DNA of 64,000 nucleotides from Pusillimonas noertemannii. Its GTDB lineage: Bacteria; Pseudomonadota; Gammaproteobacteria; Burkholderiales; Burkholderiaceae_B. Shown here piece by piece: positions 37,788-44,583 of this stretch. The notes under the pieces are model-generated. The model saw only the letters and a program-made list of their open reading frames with translations. It ran no database searches and was not told the DNA's origin. Position 1 is the stretch's first letter. Each line of letters opens with the position of its first letter. Both the position numbers and the translations under genes were made by a program. Where the stretch lies: the NCBI RefSeq assembly GCF_003096595.1, contig NZ_QEKO01000002.1, positions 783,892 to 847,891 of the forward strand. The letters are read 5' to 3'.

Positions 37788-38318
37788 ATGGCTGATACCG
37801 ATAGGGCAATGGCCCGCGTAGACGAACTGGCCGATGAAATCTCGCGCCGCTTCGAGACCCACCTGGGCCGGGAAGTTTGCTTTGGCCTGGATGCAGGCAG
37901 TGCTGCGCAACGCTTGATTGAAGCCGCTCAGCATGTTGACTGCGCACGGCACAGAATGGGCGACCCGTTGACACTGGCCTTTCTTATGCCTGCACAGGAT
38001 GCGGCGCTGGTTGATAAGGCCAGCGACTACTCGTTCAAGTGGGTGCTGTATCTAAAGTACTGCGCCAAGGTTCGCGTTTTCATTGACCGGGCGGGCAAGG
38101 GCGAACAGTATGCCGGCCTGTACACGAAGGCGCTACACGGCAGTACTGAGCAGGTACGGTCTGAGGCTCGATGCCAGCTAATCAAGCTGGCGGGGCCTTT
38201 CTTCGAGAAGGCGCTCGATAGCCTCAAGGAAGACTTGCACGTCTACGACCCGATGAACCCAGCGGGGCCTAATGGCGCATGGTTGAGGGAGCATGAAGTC
38301 GACCTCATGAGCAGGTAG
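37788..38318 (+). CDS. Hypothetical protein, 176 residues
   Basis: Starts at ATG 37788 with a strong AAGGAG site; the frame is open upstream but lacks such a site. Predicted to be helical and soluble, with a distinctive ...YSFKWVLYLKYCAKVRVFID... central part and ending in NGAWLREHEVDLMSR. I recognise no family. Between the tail tip gene and the primase-helicase; followed by a perfect hairpin. Confidence 0.75.
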   Translation: MADTDRAMARVDELADEISRRFETHLGREVCFGLDAGSAAQRLIEAAQHVDCARHRMGDPLTLAFLMPAQDAALVDKASDYSFKWVLYLKYCAKVRVFIDRAGKGEQYAGLYTKALHGSTEQVRSEARCQLIKLAGPFFEKALDSLKEDLHVYDPMNPAGPNGAWLREHEVDLMSR

Positions 38319-38326
38319 AAAGAACA

Positions 38327-38356
38327 AAGCCCTGAACCGCATTTGGTTCAGGGCTT
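38327..38356 (+). terminator. Perfect 12-bp hairpin
   Basis: Arms AAGCCCTGAACC (38327-38338) and GGTTCAGGGCTT (38345-38356), 6-base loop. No long T run follows, but position just after the stop codon of the preceding gene suggests transcription termination or mRNA protection. Confidence 0.65.
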
Positions 38357-38364
38357 GCAGTGAC

Positions 38365-38404
38365 GCGGTACAACGGCCAACACCTCAGGCTCTTATTGTA
38401 CCGC
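38365..38404. promoter_or_regulatory. Spaced inverted repeat upstream of the primase-helicase
   Basis: GCGGTACAA (38365-38373) and TTGTACCGC (38396-38404), perfect 9-bp arms 22 bases apart. A second small dyad, AGTCGA/TCGACT (38419-38435), follows. Either could be an operator for the primase-helicase gene. Confidence 0.4.
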
Positions 38405-38463
38405 TGGGCAGTACCTCTAGTCGAGCGTTTCGACTGGAAAACCGCATGAATACAGGAGCCTTC

Positions 38464-41295
38464 ATGCAAAACGACAAGATCGGCATCGAAGCCGACAACG
38501 CCACCGAGGCGGCGCTTGCCGCCCCCACCTTTCAGGTGTGTTTATTGACGGCGACAAAGCCGTCGCGCCTTGCCAAACGGATAGAGCTTGATGCCGACGG
38601 CAACCCGCGCAAGGTTACGGGCGGTGACATGGTAGAAGGCCATGCACAGATTAGACAGTTCTCAACCCTGACTGATTTTGCACAGTTCTTAGAAACGCTC
38701 ACACCTAAGCAGGCGCTCACTTATGGCTTGCCTGCAAAGGGCGACGGCCCGATCGTTCCGCGCGGTGCTCGTAAGGAGCCGCCCGCTGGAAAACAGTTTC
38801 GTACCAAAGAGTCCTTTGTATGGCCTGCCGGGGCAGGTGTGATGATGGTCGATTATGACGCCCCCCACGGTGCCCCGACACTGACCAAAGAAGAACTATT
38901 CTCTTGCATTTGCGACGCCGTGCCTGCACTGGTTCAGGTGCAAGTTTTGTTGCGTCCGAGCGGTTCGTCTTGCGTGTTCCGAGAGGCGGATAGGCAGCAA
39001 GTGTATGGCGTGAACGGCCAGCGGCTGTACTTCGTCGTAGACGACGCCCAACGCATACCTGAAATTGGCGCGGCGCTGTTTGCTCGACTTTGGCTTAATG
39101 GTCATGGTTGGCTTGAAGTAAGCAAAAGTGGCTCTGCATTGAAACGCGCCCCCGCCGATGGCCTTGTATGGCAGACGAACCGACTGGACTTTGCAGGCGG
39201 TGCGGAGATGGGCGACGGCCTGTACCAAGATCGGGGCGACTGCATATTGCTGGGTGGTGATGAACCGTGTTTGCAGGCTGGTGGCGTGGGCCGCCTGACG
39301 CCACAAGAAGAACACGACTTCGACGTGCTGCTCAGAAAAGCCAAAGAAGCGAAAGCCTCCGAAATTGCTGTAGCCAAAGCGGCCTACATCGCTGAGCATG
39401 CGCCCCAAGAGGCGGAGCGGCGCGGTATAGAGGTGAGTCAGGCTGAATACTTGGTTCGCGCTGTGCTGAATGGTGCCCCGCTTGACGGTGGGTGGCCGCT
39501 GCATCTGGAGGATGGCACCGAGGCCACCGTCGCCCAGATCCTGAAGGAGCCAGAAAAGTACAACGGCATGTACTGTTGCGACCCGATCAATCCACGGCCC
39601 GATCAGCGACAGGTTGCTTGGTTGAAGCTGCTCAAAAGCAAACCGGAGATATTCAACCATAAGACCGATACATGGTACCCGCTACAGACGGCGAAGTCGG
39701 TGCTGCATGTCGTGGATGATAAATACGTCGACCTAGCAGAAGGTGTAGCTCGGGAGATGCGCAAGCATGGGGAATTCTATCTTCAGGGTGGCCGCATCTG
39801 CACGGTGAACGACGACGGGCGTATTGTGGGCTTGCGTAACGAAGCGCTGCTCCACGAAATCGAAAGCATCTGCAGCTTCGTGGGTTTTCGTATGGAAAAT
39901 AAGACACCAGTGCCGACGCCAAAGCGCTGCCCTGAAAAACTAGGCCAGCGACTCAGTGAGCTAGCCGGTACAGGTGGTGTCCATTTGCCGGAACTGGCTG
40001 GTGTATCCAAGCACCCCATCATCACGGCAAAGGGCGTCTTGGTCGAAGACGAGGGTTTTCACACCGACAGCGGTGTACTGCTGATCAACCCGTCACGCAA
40101 TGCTTGGCAACCTATCCCCCGCAAGCCATCCGAGGCTGAAATCATCGAGGCCTTTAATACGCTCTGGGGCCCGTTTCATCTGTTTCCCTATGCCGACATT
40201 AACGCTCAATCCGTGGCGCTGGCGGCGGTGCTAACGGCGGTCATCAGGCCTTCGCTAGATGTCGCGCCCGGCTTTATGTTTACCGCTCCGTCTGCAGGTA
40301 CAGGTAAATCGTTTCTTGCTGAAGCCATCGGCTACCTGGCGGGCGGGTTCTCGATTACACAACCGCCCATGCAACCTGTAGAGTTTGATAAAACCATTAC
40401 CGCCCTGCTGGTGAAGGGTCAAGGATGCTACATCCTCGACAATGCCGTCGGCACGTTCGGCACAGGCAGTTTTGACGCTATGCTGACTAGTGGCAAAAGT
40501 GGCGGTCGCTTGCTGGGCAGTAGCGAAATGGTCGAAGCTGGGCGGGCACTGTGGCTAATTACTGCCAATAATGGCCAGCTACGCGGCGACTCAAACCGGC
40601 GCATTTTGACCTGCTACTTGGACGCCAAAACGGAACGAGTGCTCGAACGGAAGTTTTCGTTTGACCCGCGAGGCGTGGTTCAGGCTGGGCGCGGCGAAAT
40701 TGTTCGGGCGGCGTTGACGCTGATTCAGGCGTGGCTGGTTTCGCCCGAGTGCAGGGCAGCGGGCGCAACGAGCGGCGACTTTAGCCAGTGGCGGCGTATG
40801 GTTGCTGGTTGTGTGGATTGGTTGGGGCAGGTGTTGGCTGGGCATGGCGACAAGCTGCTCAAAGGCGCAGACGGTGAGCCTCCCCGCTTTGTGGACCCCG
40901 CCCCAATGCTGCAACAGCAACTGCTGGAGCATGACGACGAGCGCAACCTATGGGGCGAGGCCCTGCAAGCGTGGGCCGATTTGGCAACCGAGGGAATCAC
41001 GGCCATGTCAGCTCGTGAACTGTGGGCGCTCGTATCCGACAACCTTAGTAATGCTAGGCCTGTGAACGCGACTGAGCGCTTGGGGGCAGCGCTGGGCGAC
41101 TGCTTCGACAGGCCGGTAACGTCGCCCCGTCAACTGGGAAAGCTGATGGCCCAAAAGGTTAACTCGCCAGTAGATGGCCTAAAGCTGGTGGTGTGCGGTA
41201 CGGTCAATGGAGGCGGCGGCAAGGCGGCAAAGCGCTACCAGGTTGTTTCGTCGCTATTCGTAGACGATGACGACGCATCAGGCGCGACGGCCTAG
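38464..41295 (+). CDS. Primase-helicase replication protein
   Basis: 943 residues from ATG 38464, which has AGGAG five bases upstream; an ATG at 38446 is also in frame. The N-terminal third looks like an archaeo-eukaryotic-type primase domain: acidic MVDYDAP (near residue 130), LLRPSGSSC (near 165) and LYFVVDDAQRIPEIG. The C-terminal part is a helicase-type ATPase: Walker A APSAGTGKS (near residue 610), Walker B CYILDNA and LWLITANNGQ sensor. This arrangement is used by satellites and some phages to start their own replication. The AEP assignment is less certain than the ATPase. Confidence 0.82.
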   Translation: MQNDKIGIEADNATEAALAAPTFQVCLLTATKPSRLAKRIELDADGNPRKVTGGDMVEGHAQIRQFSTLTDFAQFLETLTPKQALTYGLPAKGDGPIVPRGARKEPPAGKQFRTKESFVWPAGAGVMMVDYDAPHGAPTLTKEELFSCICDAVPALVQVQVLLRPSGSSCVFREADRQQVYGVNGQRLYFVVDDAQRIPEIGAALFARLWLNGHGWLEVSKSGSALKRAPADGLVWQTNRLDFAGGAEMGDGLYQDRGDCILLGGDEPCLQAGGVGRLTPQEEHDFDVLLRKAKEAKASEIAVAKAAYIAEHAPQEAERRGIEVSQAEYLVRAVLNGAPLDGGWPLHLEDGTEATVAQILKEPEKYNGMYCCDPINPRPDQRQVAWLKLLKSKPEIFNHKTDTWYPLQTAKSVLHVVDDKYVDLAEGVAREMRKHGEFYLQGGRICTVNDDGRIVGLRNEALLHEIESICSFVGFRMENKTPVPTPKRCPEKLGQRLSELAGTGGVHLPELAGVSKHPIITAKGVLVEDEGFHTDSGVLLINPSRNAWQPIPRKPSEAEIIEAFNTLWGPFHLFPYADINAQSVALAAVLTAVIRPSLDVAPGFMFTAPSAGTGKSFLAEAIGYLAGGFSITQPPMQPVEFDKTITALLVKGQGCYILDNAVGTFGTGSFDAMLTSGKSGGRLLGSSEMVEAGRALWLITANNGQLRGDSNRRILTCYLDAKTERVLERKFSFDPRGVVQAGRGEIVRAALTLIQAWLVSPECRAAGATSGDFSQWRRMVAGCVDWLGQVLAGHGDKLLKGADGEPPRFVDPAPMLQQQLLEHDDERNLWGEALQAWADLATEGITAMSARELWALVSDNLSNARPVNATERLGAALGDCFDRPVTSPRQLGKLMAQKVNSPVDGLKLVVCGTVNGGGGKAAKRYQVVSSLFVDDDDASGATA

Positions 41296-41305
41296 CGCTG
41301 ATCAA

Positions 41306-41413
41306 GGGGGAAAGGGGAATCCGGGGGACTGATTTCACCGCTACGCTCTATATATAAAAATACTGATTTTCAGTAGCTGGTATAGATTATTCCCCCTTAC
41401 TCCCCTTTCCCCC
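41306..41413. other. Candidate replication origin or large stem-loop
   Basis: Immediately after the primase-helicase gene, GGGGGAAAGGGG (41306-41317) and its exact inverse CCCCTTTCCCCC (41402-41413) flank an AT-rich core with TATATATAAAAA and a dyad TACTGA/TCAGTA (41361-41375). No gene is visible in 41296-41472. Layout resembles satellite origins beside their primase gene; function is inferred. Confidence 0.45.
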
Positions 41414-41472
41414 TGAAATTGACCCTCCGCCCAGCGTTCAGCCACCTGAAATGTTACAAAACCAAAAACGCC

Positions 41473-42057
41473 ATGAGAAAGAAACTACCAGCCGCCCCCG
41501 ATCAGGCCTCCGCCTTCGTGCTGGCCGACCTGTCCGCCCCCGATGGCTCGTACCCACCTGAGCGCGTCCATACAGACTACGAGGCCCGCCTAGCCGAGGC
41601 TGGCATCGTATTCAATGACGATGGTTTTTGTGAGCAAGGCTTTCTACTGCGCCGCCTGACCGCCCGCGCACTGATTCTTGAAACAGCTTGGCATCAGACC
41701 ATACGCGCCTTGAGCGAACCATACCTCGATACAAAGGGCCGAGGCGCTATCGTGCGGGCTGCATCCCGACTTCAGGAGGACTTGGACAAGACGTATGCGC
41801 TTATCCTTCGAGTGCGCAAGGCGCAAGGCGAGAACCTGGAGCCCTTCTTATCCGCCGCCGATCAAGCTATCGCGGATGACCCCCGGCCCGAAGTCACTCT
41901 ACAAGGACAGCACCCCCCTGACTATTCCCCAGCTTGTGCAGGCGGAAGCGCTGGGCGAGGCGATCTACGAGCAAGAGCTCAGCCCGTGGGCGATATCGAC
42001 TCCACCCTTGCACGAAAGCGAAAACGAAACCAAGCGTTAAGACATAATTCACTATGA
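41473..42057 (+). CDS. Unknown protein; coding frame appears to shift near 41880
   Basis: From ATG 41473 the frame runs 194 residues. The first 135 residues look like a real protein (ARLAEAGIVFNDDGFCEQGF, RALSEPYLDTKGRGAIVRAA, helical), with G/C at most third codon positions. After a run of five C (41880-41884) this frame loses the third-position bias and reads PDYSPACAGGSAGRGD-like low-quality sequence, while the +1 frame takes over the bias to its stop at 42040. So the true product is probably either shorter, frameshifted, or accompanied by an overlapping gene. No family recognised. Confidence 0.55.
   Translation: MRKKLPAAPDQASAFVLADLSAPDGSYPPERVHTDYEARLAEAGIVFNDDGFCEQGFLLRRLTARALILETAWHQTIRALSEPYLDTKGRGAIVRAASRLQEDLDKTYALILRVRKAQGENLEPFLSAADQAIADDPRPEVTLQGQHPPDYSPACAGGSAGRGDLRARAQPVGDIDSTLARKRKRNQALRHNSL
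41876..42040 (+). CDS. Overlapping or frameshifted C-terminal segment
   Basis: +1 frame relative to the preceding ORF. From ATG 41876 it codes 54 residues (includes LTIPQLVQAEALGEAIYEQE and ends ESENETKR) with strongly G/C-rich third positions, the mark of real coding in this genome. No clear ribosome site precedes the ATG. Either a separate small gene or the natural C-terminus of the upstream protein reached by +1 frameshifting (programmed, or a one-base indel) in the C run. Confidence 0.5.
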   Translation: MTPGPKSLYKDSTPLTIPQLVQAEALGEAIYEQELSPWAISTPPLHESENETKR

Positions 42058-42085
42058 TACATTCGCGTAATTAAAGGGGGGCGCT

Positions 42086-42925
42086 ATGGACATTGAACAC
42101 AGAATATATCTGAAAGATATTGTTAAAACACTCTCTGAGAGACAATTGCAACACGATGCACTTCGGGCAGAATTGCAAGAGCTTGTTCGGAAGCATCTAC
42201 CCACACTAAGCCGAAAAAAGCAGCAGAAACTTATCCATGACGATTATGGACAAGCGCGGGATACTGAGTGGATCAAGGAGTTGAGTTACTTCATTGCTAA
42301 TGTCCTCAAGTATGACAATGACTTTGTGGACTACCTGCCGACATTCAAAGAAACGATCCTTCGAGAGATCAATGACTCAATTGTGAATGCTCGTTCACTA
42401 TCAAATGCCGTTAGGGCAGCAATTAATCGAGACCTTAAACAACATCAGGCCGCTTTTTTAGTGCCTTTATTTGAGAGGCCCTTATCTGTGATTATCTGGC
42501 AGATGGTGGATCAGTATGAGGATGAGCAAAAAAGCCGCACCCCAACAGGGGGCAAGCCCCAGCCTATTGTTAATAATGGACATGACTATGAACACGCATG
42601 CTGTGACATACTGGCCGCCTTGGGCTGGTCCGTTGTTCATCGAGGCCATTCGGGCGATCAAGGCGTAGACCTGATAGGGGAGCTAAACGGTAATCGCGTG
42701 GCGTTTCAATGCAAATTTTATAGCTCGCCAGTAGGCAATGCAGCGGTACAGGAGGTTATAGCCGGTATGACATACGAGGGCATCAGTACAGGTGCAGTAA
42801 TTACCAATAGCAGTTTCACGATAGCGGCAAGACAATTGGCCAATACCGCCGAAGTGGTCCTGTTGCATCACGATCAGCTTGCCGACTTTACCGCCCTTGT
42901 TCTCGATAGCGTATCTACAGGTTAA
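42086..42925 (+). CDS. Mrr-type restriction endonuclease-like protein
   Basis: 279 residues. The C-terminal domain (about 165-279) is of the Mrr_cat PD-(D/E)XK type: EHACCDILAALGWSV, then QGVDLIGEL with the catalytic Asp and VAFQCKFYSS with the Gln-x-Lys pair. The N-terminal 160 residues are helical and unrecognised. AT-richer than the chromosome, as usual for acquired defence genes. AAAGGGGGGCG precedes the ATG. Mrr proteins cut modified or foreign DNA; here it likely defends the host or element. A 63-residue gene follows 21 bases later. Confidence 0.82.
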   Translation: MDIEHRIYLKDIVKTLSERQLQHDALRAELQELVRKHLPTLSRKKQQKLIHDDYGQARDTEWIKELSYFIANVLKYDNDFVDYLPTFKETILREINDSIVNARSLSNAVRAAINRDLKQHQAAFLVPLFERPLSVIIWQMVDQYEDEQKSRTPTGGKPQPIVNNGHDYEHACCDILAALGWSVVHRGHSGDQGVDLIGELNGNRVAFQCKFYSSPVGNAAVQEVIAGMTYEGISTGAVITNSSFTIAARQLANTAEVVLLHHDQLADFTALVLDSVSTG

Positions 42926-42946
42926 GAACTCGAAGGAGTGTAATTT

Positions 42947-43138
42947 ATGAATTCCGAGATAGAAGACAGCAGCGCCACGGGTGACAGCGCTGAACGCGAA
43001 AAAGCACTAGAGCGTATAACGCAGCGAATAGCGGCGATAGACGCCTTGGTGGAAACCCAAAAGCTGATGGATGAGGGGCGACATGATGAAGCATCCTCTC
43101 TTTTAAAAACAATACCAGACTTCAGTGACGAACCCTAA
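42947..43138 (+). CDS. Small acidic protein downstream of the Mrr-like nuclease
   Basis: 63 residues, acidic, helical (ALERITQRIAAIDALVETQK). GAAGGAG lies eight bases before the ATG, so translation is likely. Close linkage to the nuclease suggests a partner or inhibitor, but no family is recognised. Confidence 0.6.
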   Translation: MNSEIEDSSATGDSAEREKALERITQRIAAIDALVETQKLMDEGRHDEASSLLKTIPDFSDEP

Positions 43139-43288
43139 GCCTGAACCTTACCGCTTCAAGATTTGCCCCCAGTTCAGGTTGCGGCAACTGAAAGTTTCTA
43201 GAACCGAAAATTTTTTCGAAGGGAGTAGGCTGCGCTGGGGCCACAGTGCCGCCGCAGCGTCTGCAAACGGCGGTTTCGGTTGGTAGAG

Positions 43289-43309
43289 CTACGCCCTTAC
43301 AAGGCGTAG
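43289..43309 (+). other. tRNA-like anticodon stem-loop remnant
   Basis: A 7-bp stem (CTACGCC with GGCGTAG) around a 7-base loop CTTACAA, preceded by D-arm-like GGTTGGTAGAGC. This is what a tRNA-Val(TAC) anticodon arm would look like, but no acceptor or T stem can be formed around it. Confidence 0.35.
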
Positions 43310-43537
43310 GTCGATTGCTTCGGACGGCCTTGGACAACTGGCACCGTCCAACGGATGCCGATAAGCTGACGGCGGCTTGCGGTTCTGGCTCAGGCTCAAG
43401 TTGCTTAAGCGCCTGGGCAAGGAAATCTCCCCATGCGCCACCTTGAGCGCAAGTTCAGGGCTGGCTCGGGCAAGTTTGTCCGCAGCTTTCTGTGTTCGCA
43501 GACTTGCGCCGGATTGAGTGGCACGGTCGTTGGCTGA

Positions 43538-43563
43538 ATCAAGGTGCAACGTTGCACCTTGAT
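43538..43563. repeat. 26-bp perfect palindrome inside the ParB remnant
   Basis: Each 13-base half (ATCAAGGTGCAAC) is the exact reverse complement of the other. It lies in the minus-strand ParB-like frame, where it encodes DQGATLHLD. Confidence 0.7.
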
Positions 43564-43738
43564 CCGTCTTCCGATCACCTCCAGGTTTCTGCGCCCTCTC
43601 CCAATCCTGCGCAGCCGCCACAATCACAGCCTGTTGGCCAGGCGTCAGGTGGCGGCGATGCAAGTTCATGGATTGAACGTAGAGGGCGGCGCTGGGGCCG
43701 GAGAATTGCCATTGCAGGCGGCAGGCTGCGGTTTCGGT

Positions 43739-44284
43739 TCAAGGGTGAAAGTTTAAAAATGTGGAAAATTTCTTAAGCGGCATAGGGTAGCGCGGGGCCT
43801 TGCCCAAGCCCTGAAAAGCTACCCCGTCACTCTCGCCCTGACCATGTCACGCCCATCCTATTGGCCTGCGTCCAGCGCCCGACCACTTGGTCGACCCCTT
43901 GCCCAAGGTGCCCGCATCTTGTGACAGTAACTCGCTCACGAAAACGCAATTTTCCACCCTCAAGCTGCTGGCGATTACAGCGCCTGCAAGCCCCTATTCA
44001 TGCGGCTGTGCCCCGTCCATTGCCCAAGGCTCGAACGCCCCACCACGGCGCGATTTCTTGTGCCAATCTGGTGCCAACGGGGTGACACCACACCTTGGGG
44101 CGAACACCTGCCGCTATCGAACGCAACCAACTGATTTAATTGAATATTCTTGTTGATTTTAGAGTGCGAATACGGTAATCTTATGCTTACTGCATAGGGC
44201 AGTATTTTTATTGATTTATTTGTCCTGTGCTGTTGCGCTCAATGCGTGCTAAGCCTTATATGGCGCGGCATTCCACTTTTAATT
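43739..44284. other. Noncoding right end of the element
   Basis: 546 bases without a supportable gene. The first 350 are GC-rich; the last 200 are AT-rich and lead into attR. One GTGACAG (43921-43927) matches the repeats beside attL and could be an integrase arm site. Confidence 0.6.
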
Positions 44285-44361
44285 AAGGTAGAATACCGCC
44301 TTTGGCCGGCTTAGCTCAGTTGGTAGAGCAGCGCACTTGTAATGCGAAGGTCAGGGGTTCG
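44285..44361 (+). repeat. Right attachment repeat (attR)
   Basis: Identical to 35055-35131. Because it carries the 5' part of the tRNA, integration rebuilt a complete tRNA gene at this end, with the upstream promoter context now supplied by element DNA. Confidence 0.92.
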
Positions 44362-44380
44362 ACTCCTCTAGCCGGCACCA
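44305..44380 (+). tRNA. tRNA-Thr (anticodon TGT), intact
   Basis: 76 bases including encoded CCA. Acceptor stem GCCGGCT with AGCCGGC, D arm AGCTCAGTTGGTAGAGC, anticodon loop CTTGTAA (TGT, threonine), T loop TTCGACT. A TAGAAT -10-like box lies 14 bases upstream. Followed by a terminator. Confidence 0.96.
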
Positions 44381-44401
44381 ATTCCAAGCAGATTCCGCAA
44401 G

Positions 44402-44439
44402 AAATGGCCTTCCCCACGGGTAGGCCATTTTTATTTTTA
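44402..44439 (+). terminator. Terminator downstream of tRNA-Thr
   Basis: Arms AAATGGCCT (44402-44410) and AGGCCATTT (44422-44430), 11-base loop, followed by TTATTTTTA. Confidence 0.8.
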
Positions 44440-44515
44440 TCGCCGGGACACCTGTTTACACGCCCCTGAATCCCATTATCAGCGTAGGCCTATTCGATAC
44501 CCACTCGCTTAAAAG

Positions 44516-44532
44516 ATGTATAAAAAATACAT
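44516..44532. promoter_or_regulatory. AT-rich inverted repeat before the cbb3-like operon
   Basis: ATGTAT (44516-44521), five A, ATACAT (44527-44532), 52 bases before the oxidase start. Possible regulator site; it does not match the FNR/ANR consensus TTGAT-N4-ATCAA. Confidence 0.3.
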
Positions 44533-44583
44533 GTATTAAATCCGAAGCCAAATCAATCTGCCGTTTTGTTTGGCGCAAGCACC

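Larger units (their letters stand above)
43289..43738 (-). pseudogene. ParB-like nuclease-domain protein, decayed fragment
   Basis: On the minus strand the frame is open from 43738 (after a TGA) to 43289. It contains SMNLHRRHLTPGQQAVIVAA and later KVAHGEISLP, which are characteristic of phage and plasmid ParB/RepB-type proteins just after their nuclease domain. The N-terminal domain is missing, no good start exists (ATG 43669 falls inside the conserved part), and similarity fades after about residue 85. A relic of an earlier partition or regulator gene. Confidence 0.6.
35055..44361. mobile_element. 9.2-kb integrative element in tRNA-Thr(TGT), satellite-like
   Basis: Bounded by identical 77-bp repeats (35055-35131 and 44285-44361), giving a unit of 9,230 bp. 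An integrase gene lies next to the left end. Contents in order: integrase, a 75-residue unknown, an AlpA/Cox-like protein, lambda tail tip assembly protein I, a 176-residue unknown, a primase-helicase, a gene with a frame switch, an Mrr-type nuclease, a 63-residue unknown, then 1.1 kb of remnants. No capsid, terminase large subunit, portal, lysis or conjugation genes are present. Size and content suggest a phage satellite or defence island. Confidence 0.88.

Noticed and set aside
43270..43335. A functional tRNA-Val(TAC)
   Set aside because: Only the anticodon arm and part of a D arm are recognisable; acceptor and T arms are missing.
43122..43337. 71-codon minus-strand frame with two CxxC-like cysteines
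   Set aside because: No ribosome site or homology, and it overlaps remnant DNA and the 3' end of the 63-residue gene; treated as noncoding.
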